NCBI RefSeq assembly: GCF_030811455.1 | Contig: NZ_JAUSQU010000001.1 | Coordinates: forward strand, 8,432,001-8,496,000 | DNA: 64,000 nt | Origin: Streptosporangium lutulentum | Lineage (GTDB): Bacteria; Actinomycetota; Actinomycetes; Streptosporangiales; Streptosporangiaceae | Direction: 5' to 3' | In this document: in pieces, positions 51,567 to 60,219 of the stretch | How the letters are laid out: every line of letters starts with the position of its first letter | How positions within the stretch are numbered: position 1 is the stretch's first letter | Notes under the pieces: generated by a model | Told to the model about the DNA's origin: nothing | Database searches by the model: none | What the model saw: the letters and a program-made list of their open reading frames with translations, nothing else | Program-made: the position numbers and the translations under genes

Positions 51567-52106
51567 TCAGGGGAGTTTCGTCCAGGGGCCCGGGGCGTGC
51601 TCGTCCTTCGGGATCCACAGCGCGGGCTGGAGCTCCCGGAGCCGCGGCGCGCAGCCCTCGTTCCAGGGGAAACGGCCGCCGGAGTCGGGCCAGACGACCT
51701 CCATGAAGGGCAGGGGAGGCTGCTGGTAGAAATGCAGCGCCATGCCGAACAGCGACCGGTACCAGCTCGTGTCCACGGTCTTGATCGCGACGGAGTAGCT
51801 CCTGATGACGTCGTCCCGCTCCTGGTCGGCGACGAGATGCCGACCGGCCGCGATCTCGTTGGCCAGGGTCTTCAGGCAGTTGTTCATCACGTCGACGCGG
51901 AGCCCGAACATGGCCACCTCGGGCGAGCGGAACGTGTGCCACAACCCGACGGTGAACGCCCATCCCGGACCGTCCGTGTCCTCCGGGATCATGATGACCG
52001 CCCAGCCCTGCCCCTGAACGGTCCGCATCACGTCGCGGTCGGTCTCGTCGAGCTCCACCTCACGTTCGACACACAGGAGACAGTGGCATACAGGCTGGTC
52101 GGACAT
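51567..52106 (-). CDS. DUF4262 domain protein
   Basis: 179 residues. Hallmarks of DUF4262 are seen: a GWAVIMIPEDTDGPGWAFTVGLWHTFRSPEV start, VRSYSVAIKTVDTSWY..FGMALHFY and a terminal PALWIPKDEHAPGPWT. A Cys-rich N-terminus (CHCLLC) may bind metal. The family is uncharacterised and common in actinomycetes. Single gene. Confidence 0.85.
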   Translation of the reverse strand: MSDQPVCHCLLCVEREVELDETDRDVMRTVQGQGWAVIMIPEDTDGPGWAFTVGLWHTFRSPEVAMFGLRVDVMNNCLKTLANEIAAGRHLVADQERDDVIRSYSVAIKTVDTSWYRSLFGMALHFYQQPPLPFMEVVWPDSGGRFPWNEGCAPRLRELQPALWIPKDEHAPGPWTKLP

Positions 52107-52349
52107 AGTGTCGAGCGTAGTGGCCCTCTGGGATCAGTCCGTCAAGTCCACACACGGGCTTGCTCTGTGGGCCGGGTGCCGAACGGGCCGACTCCCTTGT
52201 GGGCGGTATCGCGATCTATCTGGACTTTCTCCCCAGGGTTCGAACCGAGGGCGAGGAAGCCGGATCCGGCGGGCCTCGTCAATCCGTCATCGACATAACC
52301 GACAGACGACTGCAAGCTGAGATCAAGTGCTCCGCCATACCGTCGAAGA

Positions 52350-52844
52350 GTGTCAGACAACGGCGACGTCGCCCTCATCTGCGGACTGATCGGTGTGATC
52401 CTGACCCTCCTCGGGATCGCGGCGACCCTCAGCACCCGCGACTTCCGCGGGCGAGCCCGGCGCGGACCGGGACGGGTGGTCCGGCCGCGGATGAACCAGC
52501 CCGGCGGATCCCGGGGAGCGCGGCGCAACGGCGTCGCCTACCACCCGGTTCTGCGCCTCACGACGGTGGAGGGCCAGGCGGTCGAGGCCGAGTCTTCCGC
52601 CGTGGGCGGCCCGCCGCCCGCCCGGCCCGGCGAGCGGGTCGCGATCATGTACGGCCCGGCCGTCCCGGCCCGGGGGCGCGTCGACGGACCACTGGAGGGC
52701 GGGACACTCGTCGGGGCCGTCTTCCTGGGCGTCGGGCTGCTTCTTATCGTGATCGGGGTGCGTCTGGGCGTCCCGTTCCTGATGGACGGCCTGTTCTCGC
52801 CCCTGAGCCGGTTCGGTCCGCCGGCCGGTTCGATCTCGCGCTGA
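52350..52844 (+). CDS. DUF3592-like membrane protein
   Basis: 164 residues with hydrophobic helices near both ends (VALICGLIGVILTLLGIAA and LVGAVFLGVGLLLIVIGVRLGV). These flank an extracytoplasmic region with YHPVLRLTTVEGQAVEAES and PGERVAIMYGP, the typical DUF3592 arrangement. The start is GTG without a clear ribosome site. Function unknown. The 243-bp gap before it (52107-52349) contains nothing I recognise. Confidence 0.75.
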   Translation: MSDNGDVALICGLIGVILTLLGIAATLSTRDFRGRARRGPGRVVRPRMNQPGGSRGARRNGVAYHPVLRLTTVEGQAVEAESSAVGGPPPARPGERVAIMYGPAVPARGRVDGPLEGGTLVGAVFLGVGLLLIVIGVRLGVPFLMDGLFSPLSRFGPPAGSISR

Positions 52845-52916
52845 GCGGCCCCGGCCCCGGTGTCGAAAGGACTCTCCGCGAACCGGAAAAGCCGACCGGC
52901 TCACAGCGCTTTGAGC

Positions 52917-53702
52917 TCACAGCGTTTTGATGAGACCCCCGTCGATGACGAAGTCGGCGCCGGTGACGTTCGCGGCCCGGTCGCCGGAGAGCAGCAACAC
53001 GAGATCGGCGATCTCCCGAGGATGGGTGAACCTGCCGGTTTCCGCCTGGGCGGCGGCCTGCTCGGCCACGGCGGCGGGATCACCGCCGCCGGCGCGGGAG
53101 ACGGTCGCGGCGACGCCGTTCTCACCGAGCCACAGGTCCGTGGTGACCGGACCCGGGCTGACCGTGTTGACGCGTATGCCGTGCGGGGCGACCTCTTTCG
53201 ACAGCGACTTGGAGAAGTTCGTCAGAGCCGCCTTGGCGGCGCTGTAGTCGATCACCGTCGGGTCCGGCAGGAAGGCGTTGACCGAGCTGACGGTCACGAT
53301 GTTCCCGTGCCCCGCCGCGAGCATCGTGGGCAGCACGGCTCGGGTGGTGCGTACGGCAGCCATCAGGTTGAGGGTCAGGGAGCCGAGCCACTGCTCGTCG
53401 GTGACGTCGAGGAATCCGGTCACCCTCGGCGAGACGGCGCCCACGTTGTTGACCAGGATGTCGAGCCGGCCGCGCTCCACGGCGACCTCGACGAGCCGGG
53501 CGGGCCCGGTCGGGACGGACAGGTCGACCTCGACCACCTCCACCTGTCCCGCCTCGGCCAGTGCCGTCAGCTCAGCCGTCGCCCCGCGCGCTCCGGCGAC
53601 GACGTGCACCCCCTCCTCGACCAGTGCCTGAGTGATCGCCAGGCCGATTCCCCTGCTGGCGCCGGTCACCACCGCGACCTTGCCGCGCAGTCCCAGATCC
53701 AT
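52917..53702 (-). CDS. Short-chain dehydrogenase/reductase (SDR)
   Basis: A 261-residue classical SDR with TGASRGIGLA (cofactor), NNVGA, catalytic Ser in TVSSVNAF, Tyr and Lys in DYSAAKAAL, and PGPV. A C-terminal GADFVIDGGL is present. The residue after the second beta strand is Arg (AGARG), favouring NADP(H). The substrate is unknown. It lies 60 bp downstream of a 50-codon frame driven by promoter module (a), so it is probably part of that transcript. Confidence 0.93.
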   Translation of the reverse strand: MDLGLRGKVAVVTGASRGIGLAITQALVEEGVHVVAGARGATAELTALAEAGQVEVVEVDLSVPTGPARLVEVAVERGRLDILVNNVGAVSPRVTGFLDVTDEQWLGSLTLNLMAAVRTTRAVLPTMLAAGHGNIVTVSSVNAFLPDPTVIDYSAAKAALTNFSKSLSKEVAPHGIRVNTVSPGPVTTDLWLGENGVAATVSRAGGGDPAAVAEQAAAQAETGRFTHPREIADLVLLLSGDRAANVTGADFVIDGGLIKTL

Positions 53703-53762
53703 GACATTCCCTTCGTGGTGACGAAACGCAGTTCAATCAGGTTTCCACAGGTCAGTGAGTTG

Positions 53763-53915
53763 CTACGGCCTGGGGACGCGGATCGCCGCGGCGGCGGCAC
53801 GGATGTCCCCGGCGACGGCGGACGGTCGCGGCAGCGCGATCGCGTGCGACAACGCGCCGTGCACCGGAAGGACGGCCGGTGTGCCGCCGTTCCTGAAGGA
53901 CGCCCGTACGTTCAT
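53763..53915 (-). CDS. 50-residue open frame led by promoter module (a)
   Basis: An ATG placed 6 bp after the TACGGT of the module begins MNVRASFRNGGTPAVLPVHG and ends at TAG. No family is recognised and the tail is Ala-rich. It may be a leader peptide, a truncated gene or a small protein ahead of the SDR. Both this frame and that of module (c) start with the codons for MNV. Confidence 0.4.
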   Translation of the reverse strand: MNVRASFRNGGTPAVLPVHGALSHAIALPRPSAVAGDIRAAAAAIRVPRP

Positions 53916-53965
53916 GGCCCGACCGTAGGGAGAGTCCCGTACGCCTCGCGAGCGTCATGTGACTG
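53916..53965 (-). promoter_or_regulatory. Promoter module (a), leaderless type
   Basis: Read on the minus strand: CAGTCA, two variable bases, TGACGCTCGCGAGGCG, 17 bp between CTCGCGAG and TACGGT (-10-like), then 6 bp to the ATG. The same module recurs at 54034 and 54630. No Shine-Dalgarno separates it from the start, implying leaderless mRNA toward the SDR gene. Confidence 0.7.
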
Positions 53966-54033
53966 TCCTGTCAGGCGGTGACCGGCCGCGCGACGGAGCG
54001 TCCGTCTTCGTGCGTCACGCGTCGCCGGTAGCT

Positions 54034-54084
54034 CAGTCATGTGACGCTCGCGAGGCGTACGGGCCGCTTCGTACGGTCGGGGCC
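54034..54084 (+). promoter_or_regulatory. Promoter module (b), leaderless type
   Basis: CAGTCA, TGACGCTCGCGAGGCG (CTCGCGAG at 54047-54054), exactly 17 bp, TACGGT at 54072-54077, then 7 bp to the cupin ATG. The CTCGCGAG box occupies the -35 position, so a bound regulator would contact or block sigma region 4. Confidence 0.75.
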
Positions 54085-54564
54085 ATGACCGAGAATCTCC
54101 CAGCCACGATCGCATCCGACGACGGACAGGACCCCTTCTGGTTCCTCGGCGGCCGTGTCCGGCTCCTGGTGCCGGGCACGTCGACCGGCGGGGCCCTGAG
54201 CGTCATGGAGTTCAACGACACCAAGGGCCACGCGACACCGCTCCACATCCACGACGGGGAGGACGAGGTCTGGATCGTGCTCGACGGTGAGATCAGCTTC
54301 TTCGTCGGGGACAAGCGCTACGACCTGGGCGCCGGTGCGGTCGCGCACGGCCCTCGCGGTGTCCCGCACGGCTACCTGGTCCGCTCTCCGCGGTCACGCA
54401 TGGCCGTCGCCTTCGGGCCGTCGGGAATCGAGAACTGGTTCACCGCCAACGGCTCCCCCGTCTCCCACGTGGACGACGCGCCCGCCGCCTTCGACATCGG
54501 GACCGTCGTCGCGTCGGCCGAGGCATACCGCCTGCGAGTGGCGGGTCCCCCGCCGACGGAGTAG
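54085..54564 (+). CDS. Cupin domain protein
   Basis: A 159-residue single-cupin protein. Motif 1 has the histidines TPLHIHDGEDEVWIVLDGEISFFVG (H-x-H, E), and motif 2 is HGPRGVPHGYLVRS with the second His. This is the 'quercetinase-like' small cupin type (metal site HxHx(3,4)E...H). It could be a dioxygenase, isomerase or storage cupin. The ATG follows module (b) without a ribosome site, so it should be translated from a leaderless mRNA. Confidence 0.88.
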   Translation: MTENLPATIASDDGQDPFWFLGGRVRLLVPGTSTGGALSVMEFNDTKGHATPLHIHDGEDEVWIVLDGEISFFVGDKRYDLGAGAVAHGPRGVPHGYLVRSPRSRMAVAFGPSGIENWFTANGSPVSHVDDAPAAFDIGTVVASAEAYRLRVAGPPPTE

Positions 54565-54629
54565 GGGCGTCCCCGCGCATCGCGCTGACGCACGGGTGGG
54601 GAAGCCTCCGCGCACCTCGCCGGACGATG

Positions 54630-54679
54630 CAGTCATCTGACGCTCGCGAGGCGCCCCGGCCGCTCCGTACGGTCGGCTC
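54630..54679 (+). promoter_or_regulatory. Promoter module (c), leaderless type
   Basis: CAGTCA, TGACGCTCGCGAGGCG (CTCGCGAG at 54643-54650), 17 bp, TACGGT at 54668-54673, then 6 bp to a GTG at 54680. The module is conserved although the frame after it is short. Confidence 0.7.
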
Positions 54680-54829
54680 GTGAACGTACAGCCGTTGTCC
54701 GGGAACGGTCACGAACGACAGCCCGGACGGCATCGAAAGAACCTCGTCGACGACACTCCGGCTGACCCGGTCGAGCCGTCGGAAAAGGTCGACGGCCCGG
54801 TGCCGCGGCCGGACGGAGGGCATCCGTGA
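54680..54829 (+). CDS. 49-residue open frame led by promoter module (c)
   Basis: The GTG directly after the module opens a frame MNVQPLSGNGHERQ... ending TGA at 54827-54829. It is rich in Pro, Asp and Arg, and no family is recognised. It may be a small protein, a leader for the downstream hydrolase gene or the stub of a deleted gene. Confidence 0.35.
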   Translation: MNVQPLSGNGHERQPGRHRKNLVDDTPADPVEPSEKVDGPVPRPDGGHP

Positions 54830-54913
54830 AAGGTGGCCGGTGCCCGGATTCACCATCGACGCCGGGCTTTTCCAGCACTCTTCAGCTTGTGATCAATTGA
54901 GAAGGAAACATAT

Positions 54914-55957
54914 ATGGAAGGCATTCGTTTCGTGCCCGGTCTGAAAGCGCGTGGCCGGTTTCTCCTGTCGCTCGCGGCGGTCGGTGTCATCGGGCTCGCC
55001 GGCACGGTCGCCTCTCCGCAGGCCGACGCCCAGGCGAGCCCGGTGACGGCCCGGACGGCCGCCGCCCCGGCCGTCCTGCCGGCAGCCGACGACGGACGGC
55101 GAGTGCCTGCGGGCTTCACCGAGCAGAAGACGAAGGTCGGCGACGTCGCCATCAACTACGTGCGCGGGGGGCACGGCAAGACCCTGGTCCTGCTGCACGG
55201 ATACCCGCAGACCTGGTACACGTGGCGTGAGGTCCTGCCGGAACTCGCCAAGCACTACACGGTCATCGCGCCCGACCTCCGCGGGGCGGGGAAGAGCGAC
55301 GCCCCGGCCGGCGGCTACGACAAGAAGACCCTCGCCGCGGATGTGTACGGGCTTCTGAGCAAGCTCGGCCTGCAGCATGACATCAGGCTCGTCGGGCACG
55401 ACATCGGCACGATGGTCTCCTACGCCTACGCCGCCGCCCACCCCGGCGATGTCACCAAGCTGGTGCTGAGCGAGGCGCCGATTCCCGACAAGAGCCTCTA
55501 CACGTTCTCCTCCCTCACCCCGAAGGGGCCGGGTTTCTGGAACTTCGGCTTCTTCAGCGTCACCAACGGCCTTCCCGAGCGGATGGTGAACGGCAAGGAA
55601 GAGCTCTGGGTGGAGCGATTCACCGACATGCTCGAAGTCCAGAAGGACGGCGTCGACAACAAGCAGGTCCGTGAGTACGCCCGCTTCCTACGGGACGACG
55701 CTCACCTGCGCGCCAGTTTCGAATGGTTCCGCGCGTTCCCGAAGGACGTCGCGGACAACGCCGAATACGTCAAGAAGAAGCTTCGGATGCCCGTGCTCGC
55801 GATCGGCGCCGCCGGCAGCCTCGGGGACTTCGTCCCCACCCAGGTCCGCAAGTACGCGACCAACGTGACGGGCGTCGTCATCGCGAACTCCGGCCACTGG
55901 ATCTTCGAGGAGCAGCCCGCGGAGCTCACCCGGCGGGTCCTCACGTTCCTCAAGTAG
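54914..55957 (+). CDS. Secreted alpha/beta hydrolase, epoxide hydrolase-like
   Basis: 347 residues. A signal/anchor (LLSLAAVGVIGLAGTVAS, about 17-34, preceded by Arg) leads the fold. The oxyanion motif is HGYPQTWYTW, with DLRGAGKSDAP. The nucleophile elbow is GHDIGTMVS, with Asp in place of Ser, and the catalytic His in ANSGHWIFEEQP. An Asp nucleophile plus HGxP is the mark of soluble epoxide hydrolases and haloalkane dehalogenases. GAAGGAAAC lies before the ATG. It is 84 bp after the small frame of module (c), perhaps on the same transcript. Confidence 0.9.
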   Translation: MEGIRFVPGLKARGRFLLSLAAVGVIGLAGTVASPQADAQASPVTARTAAAPAVLPAADDGRRVPAGFTEQKTKVGDVAINYVRGGHGKTLVLLHGYPQTWYTWREVLPELAKHYTVIAPDLRGAGKSDAPAGGYDKKTLAADVYGLLSKLGLQHDIRLVGHDIGTMVSYAYAAAHPGDVTKLVLSEAPIPDKSLYTFSSLTPKGPGFWNFGFFSVTNGLPERMVNGKEELWVERFTDMLEVQKDGVDNKQVREYARFLRDDAHLRASFEWFRAFPKDVADNAEYVKKKLRMPVLAIGAAGSLGDFVPTQVRKYATNVTGVVIANSGHWIFEEQPAELTRRVLTFLK

Positions 55958-56085
55958 AGCCGATCCGAACCGTCATCGCGCTCCCCGGCCACGACGGTGG
56001 CCGCCGGCGTCCCTCGGGGATGCCGGCGCAGGCGATCGGCGCGTCACGCCGGACGAGACCCGGCGGCTTCCCCCACCCCGAGCCC

Positions 56086-56110
56086 CGGTGCCGTCTCTGA
56101 GACGGCACCG
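56086..56110 (+). terminator. Hairpin between the two hydrolase genes
   Basis: CGGTGCCGTCTC and its exact complement, separated by one T, allow a 10-bp or longer stem. It is 129 bp past the first hydrolase and 65 bp before the second. Confidence 0.55.
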
Positions 56111-56174
56111 CCGGCCCCGCACTTCAGCGCCCTAGGGCGCCGAGAAGCTCACCTTCACCCCAAGGAGACCCACC

Positions 56175-57038
56175 ATGTCCGAGAACTCGTTTTTGCAGGT
56201 CACCGGTCGTCGTCGGCCGAAGGGGCGGATGCTCCTGACCGGGATGCTGGCCGCCGTCGCGCTGACGGCCGTGGCCGTCGCCCCGTCCGCCGCGTCCGCC
56301 GCCGTCATTCCGGCCAAGCAGACGGCCAAGCCGACCGTGGTGCTGGTGCACGGCGCGTTCGCCGACGCCTCAAGCTGGAACAAGGTCATCCCCAGGCTCC
56401 AGCGGGCCGGCTACCCGGTGATCGCCCCCGCCAACCCGCTGCGGGACCTGAACGGCGATTCGGCCTACGTGTCCAGCGTCCTGTCCACCATCCCCGGACC
56501 CGTCATCCTGGTGGGCCACTCCTACGGCGGCGAGGTCATCAGCAACGCCGCCGTCGGCCACCCCAATGTCAAGGCGCTGGTCTACATCGCCGCGTTCGTG
56601 CCCGACGAGGGTGAGTCGGGACTCGACCTCACCGGCAAGTACCCCGGCAGCCTGCTGCCCACCAGCCTGATCACCCGCGAGTTCCCGCTGCCCGGCGGCG
56701 GGACCGGCACCGACGCGTACGTGGACGCCGCGAAGTTCCGCGCCGCCTTCGCCGCCGATCTTCCCGCCGGCGACGCCGCCCTGATGGCGGCCACCCAGCG
56801 GCCCGCGAGTCTGGCCGCACTCGGCACGCCGAGCGGGGCGCCCGCCTGGAAGACCCTCCCCTCCTGGTATCTCGTCGCCGGGTCCGACAAGGCCATCCCC
56901 GCCGCGGCGGAGCGCTTCATGGCCAAGCGCGCCAAGGCGCACACCACCGAGATCAAGGGCGCCTCACACGTGGTCATGATCTCCCACCCCGACGCCACCG
57001 CCGACCTCATCACGGCCGCGGCCCGCGCCACCTCCTGA
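56175..57038 (+). CDS. Secreted alpha/beta hydrolase (RsbQ/esterase-like)
   Basis: 287 residues. The Sec signal has hydrophobic about 19-37 ending ASAA. The core is VLVHGAFADASSW, the nucleophile elbow VGHSYGGEVI (Ser), the acid in YLVAGSDKAIP and the His in GASHVVMISHP. It belongs to the HGAFADASSW branch of small esterase-like proteins common in actinomycetes. A strong AAGGAGA ribosome site is present. It is related in fold, but not closely, to the neighbouring hydrolases. Confidence 0.9.
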   Translation: MSENSFLQVTGRRRPKGRMLLTGMLAAVALTAVAVAPSAASAAVIPAKQTAKPTVVLVHGAFADASSWNKVIPRLQRAGYPVIAPANPLRDLNGDSAYVSSVLSTIPGPVILVGHSYGGEVISNAAVGHPNVKALVYIAAFVPDEGESGLDLTGKYPGSLLPTSLITREFPLPGGGTGTDAYVDAAKFRAAFAADLPAGDAALMAATQRPASLAALGTPSGAPAWKTLPSWYLVAGSDKAIPAAAERFMAKRAKAHTTEIKGASHVVMISHPDATADLITAAARATS

Positions 57039-57184
57039 CCGCACAGCGCTGACCCGGCCCGGCCGGAGAGCCACGCCGGGTCCCCACGAAGTGGCGGCCC
57101 GAAGGCAGGGGTCCGCGTCGCCGTCTCGGGGGACGGCGCGGACCCACGCCGCGCCGGACCCGCCGCGGAATTCCGGTGGCGAGA

Positions 57185-60052
57185 TCAGAGATACGTGCGA
57201 AGAACGGTGCCCAGCTCGGAGCGTGAGGCGATCCCCAGCTTCGGGAAGATCCGGTAAAGGTGGGAGCTGACGGTCCGGTGCGAGAGGTAGAGCTTCTGGC
57301 CGATCTCCTTGTTGGTCAGCCCCTCGGCGGCCATCTGGACGATCTGGAGCTCCTGCGGGGTGAGCTTGTCCCGTGCCTCGCTGTCACGGCGGCGGCTCGT
57401 CTCTCCAGAGGCTCGCAGCTCCCGGCGCGCCCGCTCACCCCAGGGAATGACCCCGAGGGCGTCGAATGTCTCGCGGGCGGCGCGCAAGGGCGCCTGTGAA
57501 TCGGCCGGGCGTCGCTGTCGCCGGAGCCACTCCCCATAGGCGAGCTGAGCCCGTGCGCGAACGAAGGGCCATCGCCTCATGTTCACCTGGAGCGCGGCCT
57601 GGAACAGGGGCTCGGCTTCGGCGTCGGGGGCCAGCACCGCGCGGGCGTGGCGCAGACCGGCGTGCAGCGACGGCGACGGTGTCCTGAGCGCGACGGCCTC
57701 CAGCTCCTCCACGATGTCCGCGATCTCGCCGCCCCGCCCGCTGTGCACGGCGGCATCCGCCAGCTCCGTGACGGCGTAGCAGCGCAGCCCGATGTGGTAC
57801 GCGGGATCGGCGGGGTCGTGCATCCGCCTCAGGTGCTCGTAGGCGGCGGAATGGCGTCCGCGCCCGAGCTCGGCGAGCCCACGTGCGAGCTGTACGGTGG
57901 CCAGCACCGGGCGGGCGCCGACGGACATGCTCGCCCGCTCGGCTTCGGCCGCGAAGATCTCCACGCTGTCATGCTCGCCGCGCAGCGCGGCGAGCATGGC
58001 CCCCGTGGCCTGGACGATGGCGTACATGAGCGGCTGAGCCGTCTCACGTGCCAGCCGGCCGGCCTCCTCGACGGCCGGGATGGCCACGCTCAGATCGGCC
58101 AGGTGGACCGCGCTCCACGCCTGCGCGCCGAGTGCCCGCGCCAGGAGCCCGAGCCGGCCCTGCGCCCGCAGGTCGGTGAGCGAGGCGGAGGAGAGTGCCT
58201 CCGCGAGATCAAAATCTCCCACCAGGATCGCGGTACTGCCCAGCAGCCGGACCGCCTGTGAGTCTCCGGCCGGACCCGCGGCCGAACGGCGGAGGCGTTC
58301 GATGACCGCCGCACCCCGATCGAGCGGGGCCGCATACGCGAAAATCGTCAGCAGTTGCGCGTTGTGCTCGTCGACCGGCAGGCTTTCGGCCGTGGTGACG
58401 ACACGTTGCCGCACCTCGGGACCGGGCTGCGCCCAGAAGCACCTCAGGGCCGCGATGCCGAGGAGCTTCAGGGCGAGACCGGGGTCTCCGTCCGCCGCGG
58501 CGCGTTCGGCGACCTCGGTCAGCGACGGAACCCCCGCGCTGTCGTCGCGGATGCCGTCGTCGAAGGTCGCCCGGATCCACACCATCCGTGCCCGCTGCCG
58601 TGGCGACAGTTCGAGCGGCTCGGTTTCACGCAGGAGCCGGACGACGACGTCGGGCCGTCCCAGCTCGACCCCGTGCTCGGCGGCCCGCAGCAGCCGTTCG
58701 GCTCGGCGGGCGGGATCGTCGCTGAGTCTGGCCGCGTGTTCCAGCGCCGCGGCGGCCGTCGTGATCGCGCCCCGGCGGTACTCGTGCGTCGCCGCGGCCT
58801 CCAGCTTGGACGCGATGCCCTCGTCAGGCCCGGGGCTGGAGGCCGCTCGATGCCAGATGCACCGCTCCGGCCGGTCCGCGAGCACGTGCGCCAGCGCGGC
58901 GTGTGCCGTGTGACGCTGGGAGAGACTGGAGCTCTGGCGGATCGCCGAGCGCATGAGCGGGTGCCGGAACAGCAGTCCCGCCTCATCCACGGTGACCAGC
59001 CGTACGGTGGTCGCGGGTGTCACGTCCGCCACGGTGACCGGTGCCCCGACGAGCACCGACGTGGCGTTCAGTGTCTCGGCGAGCGAGGTTCCGTCGTTGA
59101 GCGCGGCGACCAGCAACAGCGTGCGGGTGACGGGAGGCAGGCCCGACACGCGGGCGGTGAACGCCCGTTCCAGGCGGTTCGTCAGCGGGAGCCACGCCAG
59201 CAGGGTGCCCTCGTCTCGCTGTCCCTGCGAGGCGAGCGGCAGCTCGACCAGGGCGAGGGGGTTGCCCGCCGATTCCTTCAGCAGCCGCCGGCGCACCGCC
59301 GGCGGCAGGCCCGGGGTGCGGGCGTCCAGCAGCGAGGCCGCGGCATCGTCGTCGAGCCGTTCGAGCCGCAGCTCCCGCAGTCCCGCCTCGTCGAAGGAAC
59401 CGCGAAAGCCGTCCCGGATCGCGGCCAGCATCACCACCGGCTCCGCGTCCAGCCGTCGCGCGACGAACGCGAGGACATCGGCGCTGGAGCGATCGAGCCA
59501 GTGGGCGTCCTCGATGATGAGCAGGACGGGCGAGCGAGCGGCGGCCTCACCGAGAAGGTTCAGCACCGCCAGGGCGATCAGGAAGATATCCGGCACCGCC
59601 GCGTCCGTCAGGCCGAAGGCCGCCCCCAGCGCATCACGCTGAGGGGCGGGCAGCTCAGCCATCTCGGCGCGGATCGGGAGCAGCAGTTGGTGCAGGCCGG
59701 CGAAGGGCAGGTGCGTCTCCGACTCCACCCCGGTCGTCCTGAGGACGCGCAGACCGCGAGCGGCCGCCACCTCCGCGCTCTCCGACAGCAAGGCGGACTT
59801 GCCGATCCCGGCCTCGCCCCGCACCGTCATCGCCGCGCCGCCCTTGCGGACCTGCCTCAACAAATCTCCGATAAGTCGCCTTTCGGGCTCCCGTCCGTAC
59901 AGCGGAGGCATCGGCCGATTCGCCGACCCGCGGCGGGCCCTCGGATCCGGCTCCGGGCAGGGCGCGCCCACGGTCGGACGCGGCCGGCCCGGAAGGGCAT
60001 CGGGGAACAGCCCGGTAACCCCGCTGTCCGGGCCGGACGGGTGTGGATCCAT
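57185..60052 (-). CDS. LAL-type LuxR family regulator with ATPase domain
   Basis: 955 residues. The N-terminal AAA/STAND ATPase (about 50-380) has Walker A RGEAGIGKSALLSE and Walker B VLLIIEDAHWLDRSS, followed by a TPR-like helical middle. The C-terminal LuxR HTH is LTPQELQIVQMAAEGLTNKEIGQKLYLSHRTVSSHLYRI. LAL regulators are typically ATP- and inducer-dependent activators of catabolic or antibiotic genes. The start is at the second ATG of a pair (60052), seven bases after AGGAG. Convergent to the hydrolase at 56175. Confidence 0.93.
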   Translation of the reverse strand: MDPHPSGPDSGVTGLFPDALPGRPRPTVGAPCPEPDPRARRGSANRPMPPLYGREPERRLIGDLLRQVRKGGAAMTVRGEAGIGKSALLSESAEVAAARGLRVLRTTGVESETHLPFAGLHQLLLPIRAEMAELPAPQRDALGAAFGLTDAAVPDIFLIALAVLNLLGEAAARSPVLLIIEDAHWLDRSSADVLAFVARRLDAEPVVMLAAIRDGFRGSFDEAGLRELRLERLDDDAAASLLDARTPGLPPAVRRRLLKESAGNPLALVELPLASQGQRDEGTLLAWLPLTNRLERAFTARVSGLPPVTRTLLLVAALNDGTSLAETLNATSVLVGAPVTVADVTPATTVRLVTVDEAGLLFRHPLMRSAIRQSSSLSQRHTAHAALAHVLADRPERCIWHRAASSPGPDEGIASKLEAAATHEYRRGAITTAAAALEHAARLSDDPARRAERLLRAAEHGVELGRPDVVVRLLRETEPLELSPRQRARMVWIRATFDDGIRDDSAGVPSLTEVAERAAADGDPGLALKLLGIAALRCFWAQPGPEVRQRVVTTAESLPVDEHNAQLLTIFAYAAPLDRGAAVIERLRRSAAGPAGDSQAVRLLGSTAILVGDFDLAEALSSASLTDLRAQGRLGLLARALGAQAWSAVHLADLSVAIPAVEEAGRLARETAQPLMYAIVQATGAMLAALRGEHDSVEIFAAEAERASMSVGARPVLATVQLARGLAELGRGRHSAAYEHLRRMHDPADPAYHIGLRCYAVTELADAAVHSGRGGEIADIVEELEAVALRTPSPSLHAGLRHARAVLAPDAEAEPLFQAALQVNMRRWPFVRARAQLAYGEWLRRQRRPADSQAPLRAARETFDALGVIPWGERARRELRASGETSRRRDSEARDKLTPQELQIVQMAAEGLTNKEIGQKLYLSHRTVSSHLYRIFPKLGIASRSELGTVLRTYL

Positions 60053-60219
60053 CATGAACTCCTCTGGCCGTTCGTAGGCGGTCACGGGCAACGGGCCGTT
60101 CTTGGGATACTGCGCGGCCTGCCGGGCCGGATGGGGCGCCGGCCGCGATGCTCGCGTTCGATGCAACCTGGTCATCGAACGCGAGGTGTTCGCTCACCTC
60201 GGACAGGGCTTCGCCCTGA

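Noticed and set aside
52228..52260. GGTTCGAACC resembling a tRNA T-arm
   Set aside because: No acceptor, D or anticodon arm can be folded around it, and no discriminator/CCA context is seen; the match is only the 10-bp palindrome.
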